DNA of 64,000 bases from Larus michahellis (GCF_964199755.1 NC_133910.1:13338711-13402710); one strand, 5' to 3'; counted from the stretch's first letter, positions 14,561 to 28,462 are shown. Numbers and translations are program-made. The notes: generated by a model from the letters alone, not told the origin.

Positions 14561-17159
14561 GTTTGGAAGAAAGCAGATCCACTATGGTCAATGTTTAGGG
14601 CTCTTTAACAATGTCCTTTCTCCTTATTCAGGCATAATTCAAGCGTAATATTGGGCTTTATAAAACAACTCAATATCCTCTTACAGCAAAGCCCTTTCTA
14701 GTTGAGGATACCATGTGTTCAACTTTCTTCCCCTTTGTTTTCAAGGCAGTGAAAGCACAGAACCACATCTGATAGGATAGACATGGTAGATAGGATCACA
14801 GGTTTTCCACCGTCCCAATTTAGAATTATTTGTTAAATTCCCAAATTAAAGGGACTGCCACACGCTAACAGCCTTGCGGGAGGGAGGTGATCAACGAGAC
14901 CCCAACCGGGGGAGGCTGGTGGAGCATTTTAGAAAGAGGTTCTTGTGAGTTTAGGATGAAAACAAAGCGAGTGCCCACATTTCATGAAAAGGAAATTGCT
15001 TTTTCCAATCATCGCTTGCTGAATTTCATGGTTTTGCAGAAATGAGCCCAATGGGTCTGTTCTGTTAAGAAACCCTCAGCCAGTGTTTCCAGCCAGCAGT
15101 TTGCATACCTGGAGTGCAGTCCAGAGTGAATGCCCATGTAGAAGAGCAAACTTGCTCTCCCTCACACCCACACAACACGCGAATGACCCTCACTGCAGCG
15201 TACAGGCTTATTTTGAAACTAGTTTGAGTCATTACATTTCAATCAGGAATTAAACGCAAATCCAGATCTCTCACCCTCTTGCAGGGTCCTAAGTCAGAGA
15301 CACATTAATTGGAAACAAAGAGGAGAGTGTGACCCCAGGCCTGAAATACCCCAACACTTGAAAAGATCTGAACATTGTCTCCAGCCCCTGGCTATTTTGT
15401 AGTCTTGCAAATGAACAGAACATTTTTGTTCTGGACCATACTGCAGCAGCTCCCTCTTTTGCTTCCAGTAGCATAGTGATGAAAACACCACATTTCTTAA
15501 GACGTAAGCTGCACAAAATGTCCTCCTTCCCAAGAAACCACAACTCAGATTATTAGGATTCACCATTTAGATCTGTGGCCTACTTTCCCTGACCTGAATG
15601 TGTAACTATGGACGCTTCAGTACACCTGGGTGCTGCGATCTCTAATTGTTCATCACTGTCCAGCCAAGGCAACCCAGGCTTTCCCTTGGAGCAACCTATT
15701 AGCTACACGCAGGAGTTTAAGCACTGCGAGTACTCTATCATGGAGTTTTCATTTTGGGACCACAGTCAGGACTTGATTTTTCAAAGCTGTAGCATCACAC
15801 AGCTGAAGTTAGCTGAAACTTTGAGGTGTCGTCTGTGCTGCTGGGTGCCAAGTTGCATTAAGGTATATTAGCCACCTCATTTTTCCATTACTGCTTGACA
15901 TGACAAAGAGAAAATCAGACCAAAAGGGACAAACTTCTAACACTGATGTTTGAAAACACAAAGTGCAGTTCATGTCCCCCTGAAAGCCAGCTCGCCCTGG
16001 CTTCAGTTGGAGCACTAAGCAGAATGTGGAGATAATATCGGCTTCTTCAAAAAATGTGCATGTTCCTCAAGAAAGGTTTAAAAATGACTGGGTATACCTG
16101 AATTTAACTACATGAACTACTGTTTAAGTAATAACAGAAAGGAAGACAGTAATGATGTATCACTAAATGATTAATGTATTGCTACGTAAAGTTCATTTGA
16201 TATTAAGTCAAGGTCCGTACCTGTGGAGGTTTGCGGGGAGAGGTGATATCTTTTATGGAAGTAACTGCTACATGTCAGACTGTTGTGAACGTAAGTGAAT
16301 TAGAAATAAGTGAAATATTTCCACTTAAAACAAAAAAAAAAAGAGAAGGGGGGGGAAAAACACCTAAGTTCCGGTTTGGGACTGAGCAGCCCCTTTGCCC
16401 CGGTCTCATCTCCTCTCCTCTCAGACAGGCTGAGCAGGTCACAGACCTGAGCTGCTGTCACTAAATGCTCATCACCAAAACCGGGGGAGGCTTACGGAGG
16501 GCAGCACGCTGCCGGTGCCCGAGCAGAACCGCAGCTTCAAGGGACAGCAGTCTCCAGAGATCACGGGTGCTACGCTCGCTTAAAACCAGACAGTGACGAA
16601 TAGTCTGAGTAACAGTCATTGTAAAAGTTTATACAGGAGTTGCTTTGTTTTCTATTTATAGCCACACTGTATTTCTCTTGTAATGCATTTTTAATGACTT
16701 ATAAGGCCTAGTTATTTATTCTCCTGAATCCAAATACTTTCTCACCCTGATAATGCAAGCGAATGAGCTTTGCACAGAAGAGCTGCGTGGGAGACGGCTG
16801 GCCCTGCTCCCTGCCCCGCGGCAGGCTGGGGGGACGCTGCACGGCTCTTAGGAACCCTGTGGCGCCCAAGGCACCGACACAGCGAGCGCCCCAAGCATGC
16901 AGCTCCCCGCTGCCTCTCTGCAGAGGGGCTGCCTGTGGATGGCCCTCCCTGGGCCAGAATATTTTCAAATGACTAATTACCCCATCTACATGCAAGGGAT
17001 TTTCATTTTATCGTTATTTTGCTCTATATTTCCTAATCCAACAGCAACCTTAGTTAAAAAACAAGCCCCAAACCTGCAGTGCCATGTAGGCTGTGGCCCC
17101 TTCCATCCGCGTGTCAAAAAGTGAAGTAGCATGGACAGCAGACCAAGCAAAAGCAGAAG

Positions 17160-17560
17160 ATGGGACACTTTGAAATGGCAGGCATTTGCATGAAATATAA
17201 TTAATCTGCTAAACCAGCATCTGTCCCTAAGCACAAATGCTGATTGCCTCATGATGAGTCGAACCAGAATGGTATTAACTCTACTGTTTTTTCTGAATTG
17301 TTACATACCCAATATTTTCTTTTGACTCTTCTTTATATTTAGATTAATAATTATGTAATCGCTTCATTAGTTTATTTAGATTATGTTATTTTTGGAAATT
17401 ATTGTTTAGATCGGCCTTGTCCTTCCCATCTATCTGTGCCTTCCCAGAATTAAGTAATATCTGAGGAAACCAATTAATTGCATCTCGCCCGCTGTAATGG
17501 GGTCTGCTCTACAATGTGGCAATGTCTAATAGAGTTTTAATTTCCCCATGGTGAGTCAAC
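17160..17560. promoter_or_regulatory. Enhancer-like block with octamer and ATTA cores
   Basis: The block contains an exact ATTTGCAT octamer word followed within 10 bases by TAATTAAT, then many ATTA/TTAG/TAATTATG cores, a second ATTAATTGC and GATTATG. This is the densest homeodomain-like cluster in the intron. A POU/homeodomain enhancer is plausible; conservation data would decide. Confidence 0.3.
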
Positions 17561-19436
17561 ATTTGCTTAAAGAGAGAAGACTGTTAGAGCAAAACACTGC
17601 CTGAGACACACGACTTCCAAGTCTGTGGGGCTCAACAGGCACCTTGGGGCTGGTGCTTCTTTGTTAGGGGTAGAATTCACAGAGGGTCGTAGTTGGGGCA
17701 TCACAGAGCATCCCAACTCCCACCACAGGCTGAGGTTTCCCATTGACTTGCAGAACACGGAGGACGTACAGCCCTACACGGTTCTCAGGCTGCACCTCCC
17801 AGCCTTGCAGGGGTCCTGGGTGCTAAAATGAACTTGTCACCCAGTGAAGGTTTGACAGCCTTTTATCAAAGCATTGTCTTCCTTAGAAAATATTTATTTA
17901 ACTGTCCTGGGTCTTCACTATGCAGTTGCGCCAGCAAGTCCTTGTCATGGACCAGAAGCCTATTGTTCTAGGGGGCTGTCAAAAACAAGAGTCGTTCCCA
18001 AGGAACCTGCTGTACCTGTGTAACTCATGACACACATGGGACAGCAGAATTTATAACGAGATTTTTTCCATTAATTGGATTGTTCAGGGTATTTGGTACT
18101 GCCAGAAGTTGCATTTGGGATTCTGGAGGGAGGGGAAGCACACAGAGCCCTTTGAAATGCCCCTGGTCCCTCCCTCGCTCAGGCCCTGGGCATCTTTACA
18201 AGCCCCAGCCTACGCGCTGTTGACTAATGAGTGTTTTGCTTGGCGAACGCTGACAAACTTCTGAAGTCGGTCTGCCTTTCCCAATCTTCTGACAGCTTAA
18301 AAGATTTGAAACAAAGCTACATTATGATGCAACCAATTTCAGCAGCATCTGATTAACAAAAAGGAGGCCACAGCTACCTGACAGCAGCTGGTGGTTATTT
18401 TTTATTTCTAAAACAAACTGATGGCCTCAAACATTCATACATGTATTTATTTTTTTGTTTAAATGTCTCATTTCCAGGGTTTTTTTTGGATCATGCAGGG
18501 AAATAAAGTTTTGCAATTCTTCTTCTCATAATAAGTCTGTCCAAAAATGATGTTGCTCGTTGTGTTGAAAGATGGTTTCATTTTCTACTCAAAATTGGTA
18601 TGAAAAATTTGCCTTGCCAAATGAACATTGTATACTGAACTTGTCAAATCCTCTCTCCTGACACAAATAAAAGATAACATTGGGTGGCAGCATGTAAAAC
18701 AGCACTGACAAGACAGCTAGGATGGAAGCAAAGAAATGCATATTTTTCTCTTTCTCTTTTCCTGAGAAGGGTAGGGGAAAGATCCAGGCGAGCGAATGCT
18801 GGCGTGTTACAACCAAAAATACATCATCTAAAGACTTAACAAGTCATTTCAATGTGGGTTTTAAGATGAACATAAGCGATTCCATTTCTGATTAGCAAAA
18901 TCATGACAAAAGTCTCGACTTTTTCCAGGCAACCAAGAAAGCTACTAAGTAAAAAGAGTGGCTGGATGAAAGGGGTATTCAGTTAAAAGTTCACAACTCT
19001 GCTGTGCAGCCTGGAAGGAGTACTTATAGCACTGCTGAAAATTATTCCAACTGTATTTAAAAACAAATAAGGTAATGATAGCACTTCCATTACATCTGTA
19101 GTCACACCATGGAAGTGAATTTTTTTTCCTATTAAAATTGTTGATTGAAGGCTGTTAGCTATTTATCAACCCAAAATTACATTTCTTCTCTCCTAGGGCT
19201 TGCCTCTGTTAAAAATCACAACAACTGCCTAGTTAGTAACAAGAAAAGACTCCTAAAACTGCAGTTTCGGGTTGGGGGGGGAAGAATACAAGCATGAAAC
19301 ACAGATTGCACCTTCAAATCCCCGATGGCATCACGCTTCTTTGTTCTGCTAAGAAAAATTAACCTCAATCTCAGCTCAAGGTCCCCCGATTGATTATCAT
19401 AGTCATTTAAATACTGTAATCTCATTTTCAGCATCA

Positions 19437-19510
19437 GGGAAAGGGAGCGAAAAGAAGAAAAAGAGAAAGAGGTGGGGAAGCGAGGGGGAGAGAAAGAGAA
19501 AACAGAATAA
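19437..19510 (+). repeat. Polypurine tract
   Basis: About 70 bases are almost entirely A and G, with interruptions near 19,449, 19,473 and 19,481. The run mixes AAAGA and GGGGA words. Such tracts can form triplex (H-DNA) and are often length-variable; here there is no link to a gene product. Confidence 0.7.
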
Positions 19511-19559
19511 ATTATCTGACAAAAGGAAAAAGGGCCTTTCTGCTTACGGAGCCTATTTC

Positions 19560-20165
19560 AGATCCTTCCACTTGATTGGAAAAGTTGATGAAGTTTAAAT
19601 GAAGCAGAATTAGAGGCTCAGGCCACTGAGTATTGACAGGGGCCCATGGAAGAATGTGCAATTCAATAGGCCTGATTTCTGTGGAAAACAGGGGAAAAGC
19701 CTAAATGGTATAATCTTCAATCAAATCTAACATCGACACTGACAAGGCAGGGTAATGAGATAGGCCAGATCAGGCATGTTGGTTAAAGAAATTAATCCCT
19801 CTCGCTGCACCAAGAGTTCAGCTTTGATGCCTATTGTACAGACCCCCGTCCCAGCCTATCTAAATGCTAACTAACTGGGAGTGTGATCTGGGACTGTGCT
19901 TTTCATTGCTGGGGCTAATCTGATAACAATTTTAGCTCCCTGATTATGGCGGCAGAGGTAGCACGGCAGCCCCTCGACGGGGCACTGCGGAGAGGGAGGA
20001 GAGGGGCAGCGCGCAGCGACGGATGCTGCCGCGCCGGTGCGGGGAAACTTGCGTTTTGGCGTGTATTAGAGCTTTAACACACCGTAATACATGGTAATTA
20101 GTGTAGTTACAGTCGCCTTCTGCCCAGCTGATTGATATCTCCTGGGAAGCACTGAAGGGGCCGGG
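19560..20165. promoter_or_regulatory. Enhancer-like region flanking an isolated CpG patch
   Basis: An AT-rich flank (19,560-19,940: TTGATTGG, CAATCAAATC, AATTAATCCC, CTAATCTGATAACAATTTT words) is followed by a sharp CpG-rich patch at about 19,945-20,050 and then another AT-rich flank with GTAATACATGGTAATTAG and CTGATTGATATC. A CpG-rich core between homeodomain-rich flanks, more than 7 kb from any exon, is consistent with an orphan CpG island enhancer. No transcript is evident. Confidence 0.3.
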
Positions 20166-21589
20166 CAGCGAGCAGGAGGGTGATGGAGAGGGAAATGTAA
20201 AGGGATGTTGGGAAGTTGAAAAGCTGTGCTGCAAACAAAGGGGCTCTTCTACCTGGGCGAGCAGCCCTGAAGCTGGCGATTAAAACTATCTTTATTTTTC
20301 AGGCTAGTTTGCTCTTCAGTAAGCAATACAAGGTTCTCTGTGTTTGCTTGTCTGACTCCCCACCACCCCAGCTTAGGAATTACACTATTATTTTTAATCA
20401 GGTTTCACTTGTAAGATTTTCAGGCATAAAAAAGCATGTTGGTTTGCTTAAAAAAAAAATCAAACTAGAGATATTCCTCTGATATTGAAGTTTTCTTAAA
20501 GGCTGCTGTTGAAAAACTAATAGAGTCCCACTTTCATTTAGCTATACTAGTTCAAATAAATGTGGGTAGAAAAGTCAGTGTTTTATAAAGTACAAATGGT
20601 TAAAAAAGAAAATATCCTCAAAATGCAGGTTCTGTCTAATCTGTACAATGTGAGCAGCCAAGCAAGAACAAAACATTCCTTGCAAGATGACAAAGGCTTC
20701 TCAAATTCAATAATTAAGCGTAAGAGCATCTCTAAGAATTTGCATGGAAAGCAATCTGCCCTTGGGGAAAGTGTGGCTAAAAACTTGCAAAAATGCAGAA
20801 CTGAAAACGTTGCTCCCTGTGATCGCCGTGAATGTACTTCGTTTGCTCTATATTCCGCTAGGCAGCACTCAAAAAGAGGGGAAATGTTTGTGGCAAAGGT
20901 TTAAAACTGGAGAGCTTTTGGCCTTTTCTCTGGGCAGCTGCCCACCCTCCTGTCCAGGACGGTCCTTACTGAGCCTCCGCCAGCTTTTCCTCTGTACTTG
21001 GGACGTTTTCCTGTGCCTCTTCCAGAGAAGGCAAGGTATTTATCGTTGCTGGGGTGGGAAGCTGAGGATGGAGAGGAAACAGGGCAGAGATGTTCATGTG
21101 CTCCAACAGGTTTTAGCTGGGGCTCTGGTGCTGCTCTCAGCCTGCTGGGTTCCGTGTCTCTGGAGAAGGGTTTGCGAGTAAGGGCACGTTATCGGGATTG
21201 GGAATATCCCTGACTTGCTGCGTGGTGTCTTTGATTTGAATTAGTCTGAAAATAATCTCTTGTTTTAATGTGGTTTGGGGCCAATGCCAGAAACTGCTGG
21301 TGTTGGCTCTCCCCTAAAGTTTCTTAAATCTTTCAGACAATAAAGCCTGAGGTTTAGGTTCATCATAAAAATTTATAGCCTGCTGCAGCTCTGAATGCAC
21401 TGTGAGTGCGTGGACCTACTTGTGACTTTTTTCATTTTATTCTTTTTCCTATTCTGCCTACATTCTCTCTTCCTTTGGTTTAATTTCTGCTTTTACATCA
21501 CCAACAAGTCAGGCAAGAGGCTGCACAGACGTTCTCTGCTGTGACAATGCTCCTATTAGGGTCATAATGCAACAGTTCGGTCTAATGGT

Positions 21590-21760
21590 TATTATTGTGC
21601 TGACTTCAATAATGCACTTTAAATCAAAGGGCCTTTGAAGCTTTATTTCCATTGTATTAGACAAATAAACATAGAAGATTTTCACAAACATAAAAGGCAT
21701 TCACCTTGTAATGTTTCTGGGCTTATTAGTCTCACCAATTTGCATTGTTTTGTTCACATA
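21590..21760. promoter_or_regulatory. Enhancer-like block with TCF-like word
   Basis: AT-rich sequence carries TCAAAGGG and CCTTTGAAG (TCF/LEF-like), CAATAATG, TTATTAGTC and ACCAATTTGCATTG. Motif-based inference only. Confidence 0.2.
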
Positions 21761-22255
21761 AAGGATCAAAATGCCCTTTTGCTTGCTTTTACATACTGCG
21801 TGCTGATCTTGGGGGTGAGCAGCTAGGCATGCCCCGTGCTGCGGATGCCCCGACCACCGAATCACAGCTGGCAGCTTCCAGCCTAAGTCCTGTCTTCAAA
21901 TAACCAGGAGAAAAACCCACTACTTCCATTCATGCAGAATGTTTACTTGCCTCTTGGAAATGCCTTATTTATTTCAGTGATGTCTGTGCAAAATATGGGA
22001 GGGCACTAAAGCTCATAAGGAGTTTAATTTTTAGTGTACCAAATAATTCATTTAAAATCTTAAATGAGTTCATGCTGAGAAGAAAACCCTTAGAAGTCAG
22101 AGCACTGGAAAGACAAAGCTCAGAACCAAACCTAATGATTATTTGACTAACCAGCCCTTCATTAGTTTATTTCTCTAATGAATTATTGAGCTGTACTGTG
22201 TAGACACTTCAGAATACATTTTTAAAAGCACAACACTGGCCTTAGATTGCAAAAA

Positions 22256-22296
22256 TATAATAGTAGTAGTGATATAATAATAATAGTAATAAGCAC
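22256..22296. repeat. Short TAA/TAG simple repeat
   Basis: Imperfect TAG/TAA units run for about 40 bases in non-coding intron sequence. Confidence 0.5.
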
Positions 22297-25200
22297 ACAA
22301 AATGCTGCATAAACACTAATTAATCCTCAGCGTCCCTAAGCAGCAAGCACAGAAGGCAGGATGCTCAGCACATGTAGTGATTTGAGGTAAATAGTATAAT
22401 TAACACCAAATAAAAGACCACCTTATTCCAAATACGGCGCACAGCACTTGTGACTACTCTGCTCTGTGTTACAGGGCTTATTCACCTCAGACAGACAAAC
22501 GAAAATCTGGTCCCCAACCAAGTTTTCAATGGGTTAATTGATTCCAAACAGCTGAGAGCAGGTATTAGGAGAGGGAAGGAGTTATTTAAATCAACAAAGC
22601 TAACACCTGAGGGAAGTTATCCAAACGCTCTGGACTGTGTCGTGGGGCTGTGATGCTGTCAGCAGCATTTGCCACACCTGGGGCTCTCGGTCAACATGGA
22701 AGGAGCTGTGAGATCTCATTGTGTGACCCCCAGATCCTTCAGACAGTGCAGAGGCACGCCGTGGACACCGTGGGGACCTGCGCTGCCTCTGCGCACTCCC
22801 TGTGTAGGTGCTCTGCAGAGAGGGAATGATTTTACTCTCTGTCAGTCACAGCCATAACGCAGACACTACACCTGCACGCTTTCTGATGGCTCCTACAGCC
22901 GCTCCCTCAGCATCCAGCAATGGGTATATTTTTAGGGAAGGCTTTATTTTATTACCTTCCCTTCCTGTGCGGGTTAGCAGTCCTTGTACAAAGATGGGTG
23001 AGGATTACAAAGATGAGCGGTGCCTCCCAGCTCTGCCCTGAGAAAGGGCTTGGTGAGATGGGATCATCATTCCAGGTTCACCTTGGCTCCTTGCTATCCC
23101 AGGACCCAGAGAGCTAAAGAAGATGAGTGGATTTGGAGAGAAGGCTTAAAAAAAAACAAACAGGAAGGTGAGGGTTAAAGGCTCAAAGACTGAGCACAAC
23201 AGTCAAGTGTAAAAGCCCTGTACAGCTACAGTGCAGGTCTATTAATAAAAACTTTGACTCCAGAACAATGGAAAACCTGCTCTTTCAGTAACTAATACTG
23301 CAAGAGATGTTTGTGATACATGCAGTTTACAACTCAAAGTTTTAATATCCTTTTTCACACCATGCATTTGTCCACGTTTGCCTCTTGCATAATTAGAGGG
23401 GTTTTTTTTTTTCATGATGTGGCACAATTTTAGTTTGATAAAATGCCCGTTTCTCTTTTCTAGCTGTCCTTTCTATGGGTTGTTCCAGAAACCAAAACGA
23501 GTTTGCAACAACTCTCAGCAGCGCCTTGCTCTGTGACAAGTCAGACGGCTCAGAAATTCTTCATGATAATGTCCAATAGGCACAAAAGGAAAAAGAAAAA
23601 TGTGCCGAGTGATTTTCTGCCTTTACTTGGTACCCACGTAGTGAGTGAAGTCCCACAGCCGCCCGGCTGGCGCCCTGCCATCACCTGCACCAACTTGCTC
23701 TCCCTGGGCATGGGGCGGGCTCCAGGGTGAACGTGGGGCCAGCTCTCCCATGTGTCCCCTTCCTCCACTAAAAAGGGCAGTTCAGCCTCCCTGGCCCAGT
23801 TAATCCTTCCCCTGCTGGGATTGCCAAAACCAAGGCTATCAATGTGCCAATTCCTGTGGATTTGCAGGTTTTTTTTATCATCTGTTTTTCCTCTGGAGAC
23901 TGTAGCTGGTGAAATTTTATTGCCCGAGTCCTGTAGCTTTTGTTCAATTTTATTTGGAAAAAAAGAAAAAATTCCAGCCCTCAGGGCTGGAGAGAAAAGC
24001 TTAGGAGAAGAACCCTAAATGGCCTGGCATTCAGACCAATAAAAAGAGCCTGGCATCAGTTGTCATGTAAATAACAAGCTTTTAAAACAAATATTGCGCA
24101 TTCCAGCAGTGCTGAAAACTTCTGTTTGTTAAATCTGTTTCTCCAGCAGCCTGAATGACTGGGATTGCGACTTGGTGTCAGCCTTTCCCAGCCTCCACAG
24201 CACCATCACCATCCTCCTCCAAACTGCTGATTCGGAAACAAGTTTTTACCGTTGAGCGCGGCGGCTGGGGCTCCGAGGGCGAGCTGGATGCCTCTCGGCT
24301 CTGAAGGCGTTCCATGGAGAGCAGTTCCCCGCTTTTTGTGTGGTAAGAGGATGCTTTGGCATGTGGGTCTCGCAGCTGTGATTTCCCATTTACACCAGGG
24401 ACATGTGCAATGTCAGGCTGGTGACACAACGGCTTTGGACTTTGGCAGCGATATGTTGAGCTTAATTATGGCATGTTATCTGAAAGATGCTAATATAAGT
24501 GTAACCAAACGGGTGTGGGTCACTTTTTCTGTAGTGCGTGTCAGGCATGCTGGGGGTTAAGTGTGGTGAAGTCTTGTTTCCTGCCCAGAGCTGGCTTATT
24601 TTTGTGACACAGTAGTTTTCAGTAAGTTTGTACTGAGAAAAATGCTTGGCTAAGGCTTTTACTGGTAAAAACAAACCAACCAAAAATGCTTTGCTCAGAT
24701 TTTTACTGGCATCAGTAGATGAAATACTTTCCTCAGTTTTATGCTGCAAGCAAATATATATTGATAAACTAAATTAATTCCTTGATTAATTAAAACACAT
24801 TATACCGGAGAATAATAGAGCGTTCATCCCTAGAAATCTTTGTGTGAAAAGATGATGTTTTTAATCTGCGATAGCCAATGTGTGTGGACACATCCTGGGG
24901 GGAGGATGGGGCTGGGCAGAGCTGAGGCAGGAGGGTGAGCCAGAAACAAGGCAGTTGGCTGTGCAGTGGTCTCCGTTTCGATACGTGATGCCTCATTTAG
25001 AAGATAACGTGAGAGAACTGGGAGAGAAAGTAGGGGATCCTGTTGTTAGCTGCTGCAAAGTAGGATGTCCCTCACACTCGCACTGTGGTTTTGGGTACTG
25101 AGTGCTAGTTGGAGGAAGACTGGGCAGTAAATGTCCCATCCATCGCAGCTGGGCTGCAGGTTCTTGCGTATTTGCTGTCCTGTGAATGTTAAAGAAAGCT

Positions 25201-26629
25201 GTTGGAGCTGTGCATTCCTCAGTGCCCTCCCAAGGCTGCCAGAAGCACTTGTCCAAGCAGCAGTTGTCCCAAAACCTTTTGTCCCCTTCTTCTAAACCAT
25301 CTTTGTGTCCTTGGTTTTCAGGTGTCACTGCACAGCACGAGGGTTGGGACCTGCTAGCCATCTCCTTCGGCAGCTCTCTCCAAAATGCCTGGTCCCCAGG
25401 GCTCCCTGGGAGGGGGAAGAGATCCCAGGCTGCAGTTGGAAGCACAGAGACATGGTAGAGGGCTGACGCTGTGAGTATGCCACTACTGGTGCCTGCGCCA
25501 GTGCGCGGGACTGGCCAACTGCTAGTGCTTATCCAGTAAACTGCCATCCCGTCACTGTCACCTCCCAGCTGCGGCAGACACCCTGGTAAATTCAGCATTG
25601 AGTGGGGCATGATGCAATGTGGGGAAAGTACTTGGTAAGGGGTCAGCAGTTTCCTGCACAGATTTTTACAAAGTAAGTTACTGAGGTGTAATCGCCACTG
25701 ATTCCAAGAGTAAAAACATCCCCATTTGAGCAAGCCCAGTTACTTGCTCAAATTGTAGTTTCACCTGGCCAGATAGCAGAAATCCAGATCAAGTCTTATT
25801 AAAACATCCCATGGTTTTTAACTGCTCAGAAATCCCACTGCCAGGATGCTCTGCAACAGTTACGCTGAGAAAAAAACTCAAGCCCTAAAGCTGGGGCTGA
25901 GCAAAGTGCTGGATCTGAGGGGAGAAGACAACAACTGAGCTCTAGGGACAGACAGCACTCAGCCAAATGCTCCTGCCCAGACAGGCAAAACTCCCACATA
26001 AATCAACATAATCTTAATGACCCCATATAATCTACTTGTGACATATACGCTACAGGAGAGGAGCTGCCATTCGTAGGATTACCCCAGTGTTATATTCATA
26101 GACCTGGGATTTATGGTGCTGACGGGTGCTTTGTACCTATTTCAATTTAAGGAATGTAAATGCATCGTGAAAATAAGTAGGATCAACCCAACCCCTGCAA
26201 TTATGCCTTAGTGTACCTTAAATGCCATATCATTACATAATCTTCGGATTCATGTTCATGCACCACCTAAAAATGTGTTTACTAGCACACTTTTCTAAGA
26301 AAGGCAGAAACAGTTTGGAGGGATGGGGAAAATGTGAGCCTGCCTCCTTTCCCTCCCAGCACTGCAGCTGCCTCCATCCCGAGGTTCACCATCCCTATGT
26401 CTGTCCAACCCTGCTCTTGCTGGGGGGCAGCTGGGTGCGAAATCTCCCCCTGACTCCACTTCTAAGCAGAGACCAGCAACCCCTATCAAAGTTATAGGAT
26501 CCAGAGAAAAGAAAGTAGAAGTTTTGAATTTGAAAAAGTGAAGCTGCTTTTGAGTTATGACGCATAACCTATTCTTTTTTTCTTTGCCTTCCTGATATAG
26601 TTTCCAAATTTTAGAGTTTCGTAAGGGGG

Positions 26630-26652
26630 AAAGAAAAAAAAAAAAAAGGAAG
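26630..26652 (+). repeat. Poly-A run
   Basis: About 16 A residues, broken once by G near the left edge, lie in intron sequence. No adjacent element body was recognised that would make this a retroposon tail. Confidence 0.6.
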
Positions 26653-27505
26653 ATGTTCAGTGTTGCAAGGCTCAAATTTTCTCTGATATTCCAAATTCCA
26701 CAATTCTATGGCCGACTTCCAAGCCTGCCGGTGCCGGGGGAACTCAAGACCTTAACTACCGCAGCGGAGGCTGAGCAGCCGCGGTGGGTGTCACCGCCGG
26801 GCGCGGTGGAAACCCCACGCTTTTGAGCAGAAGTGGCTGCCCTCACCAGGGGAAGAGGAGAGGTGCAGCTGGTCAAGCCGTTCGGCGAGTGCCATCCAGG
26901 GGAGGAGAGCTGTATGTACCGCGGCTGCGGCTCGGGGAGGGGGGGGCTGCGGGGGAGGCGGGAGGTTAAAGCCTGATTTTCTGTGCTTGTGGGTGATGAT
27001 CAGGGGGAGACAACCCAAGTGGGATGCCTGAAGCTTTCTAAAGCCCACCCAGCCCATCCACAGGACAGGATACAAGTGAACTGTTAAGAAGTGTTGGGAG
27101 TTTGTGAAGTGACCGTAACTTCCACAGCTGGTCTAAAAATCCTAATTTAGGCAGTTAGAGTTTGTGTCCTGCCCGAGCTCCCCCGCTGCGGAAGGTGGCA
27201 GAGAGCAGCCCCAGGGACATGTCAGTCCCTGTCCCTGAGCACTCCTCAAACCTTGGGGCTATTGCTCGAAAAAACACCCGAGCCTTGGAGAGAAAACCCA
27301 TCCCACACTGCTGCCGGTCACCATCCTGGGGCTGCCGGGTGTTAACGGTGCTAAACCACGAAGGAGCACCAAGAAAACACATTTTTTCCCTCCTTGTCAT
27401 ATAAATTAATGGGAGGAAAAAACCTGTTTTCAACTGTTGTCGCCCTCCAGGTGCTTTAAAAGGAAACTTTTCCCCTACGCGGCCGTGGTGGCCCGGGGCT
27501 GCCTA

Positions 27506-27882
<377 letters not shown>

Positions 27883-27939
27883 CCCCGCCGCCGGTCTGTC
27901 GCTTGGATGGGCCCGGCAGGGACCGCTTCCGCTGGGAGA

Positions 27940-28031
27940 GGCGGGACAGCGGAACGGAGGTTCCGGTAGCAGCGTGTGTGTGGGGGGCCGGTGTTGCGGA
28001 CGGACGCTGTGAGAGCGTGCGCGGCCCGGAG
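27940..28031 (+). other. TTF1: TTF1 exon 1, untranslated (predicted)
   Basis: The right end is set by a donor-like CGGAG|GTACGG at 28,031/28,032 in the CpG island. The start is only approximate because no TSS signal is decisive. Human TTF1 also has a non-coding first exon. Other donors in this GC-rich stretch, for example near 28,098, are possible. Confidence 0.4.
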
Positions 28032-28373
28032 GTACGGCGGGCGGCACCGGCCGGACGGTTATCCCCCCCGGGGGCGGTGGGAGGCGGTGGCCCGGCCAGG
28101 GTAGGGGAGAGGCTGGCGGGGAGGGCGTCAGAGTCCCTGACGACACTGCGGTTTTCCCGGCACCGAAAGGCCTGTGGGTGCTCTGGGCGCCGCCCGCAGT
28201 GGTCCCGGAGGGAGGCGGGGGGTAACGGCGGGCCGGCCCGGGGGTGGGACGTGCCTCCGGGCAGGGGCTGCTGCGGGGCCTGTCCCACCGCCCGCCCTTG
28301 GGCCTGGCCGGGGCCTCGCCTGGTGGCCAGCGGCCTGGCTCTCTTAGCGTGGTGCAGGGGCGAGCTGTGTGGT

Positions 28374-28462
28374 GGTGCGGGCTTTGGCGCCCGTCCCCAC
28401 ACCCGTGCGGGTTTGGCGCCCGTCCCCAGGGCGGCGTGGGCTTTGGTGCCCAGACCTGTGTG
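28374..28462 (+). repeat. Three-copy ~30-bp tandem repeat with E2F-like sites
   Basis: Three imperfect copies start their TTTGG core at 28,383, 28,412 and 28,442 (spacing 29 and 30). The first two contain TTTGGCGC, a match to the E2F consensus; the third is degraded to TTTGGTGC. The repeat is in the first TTF1 intron at the edge of the CpG island and could act as a proliferation-linked promoter element. Function is inferred. Confidence 0.55.
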
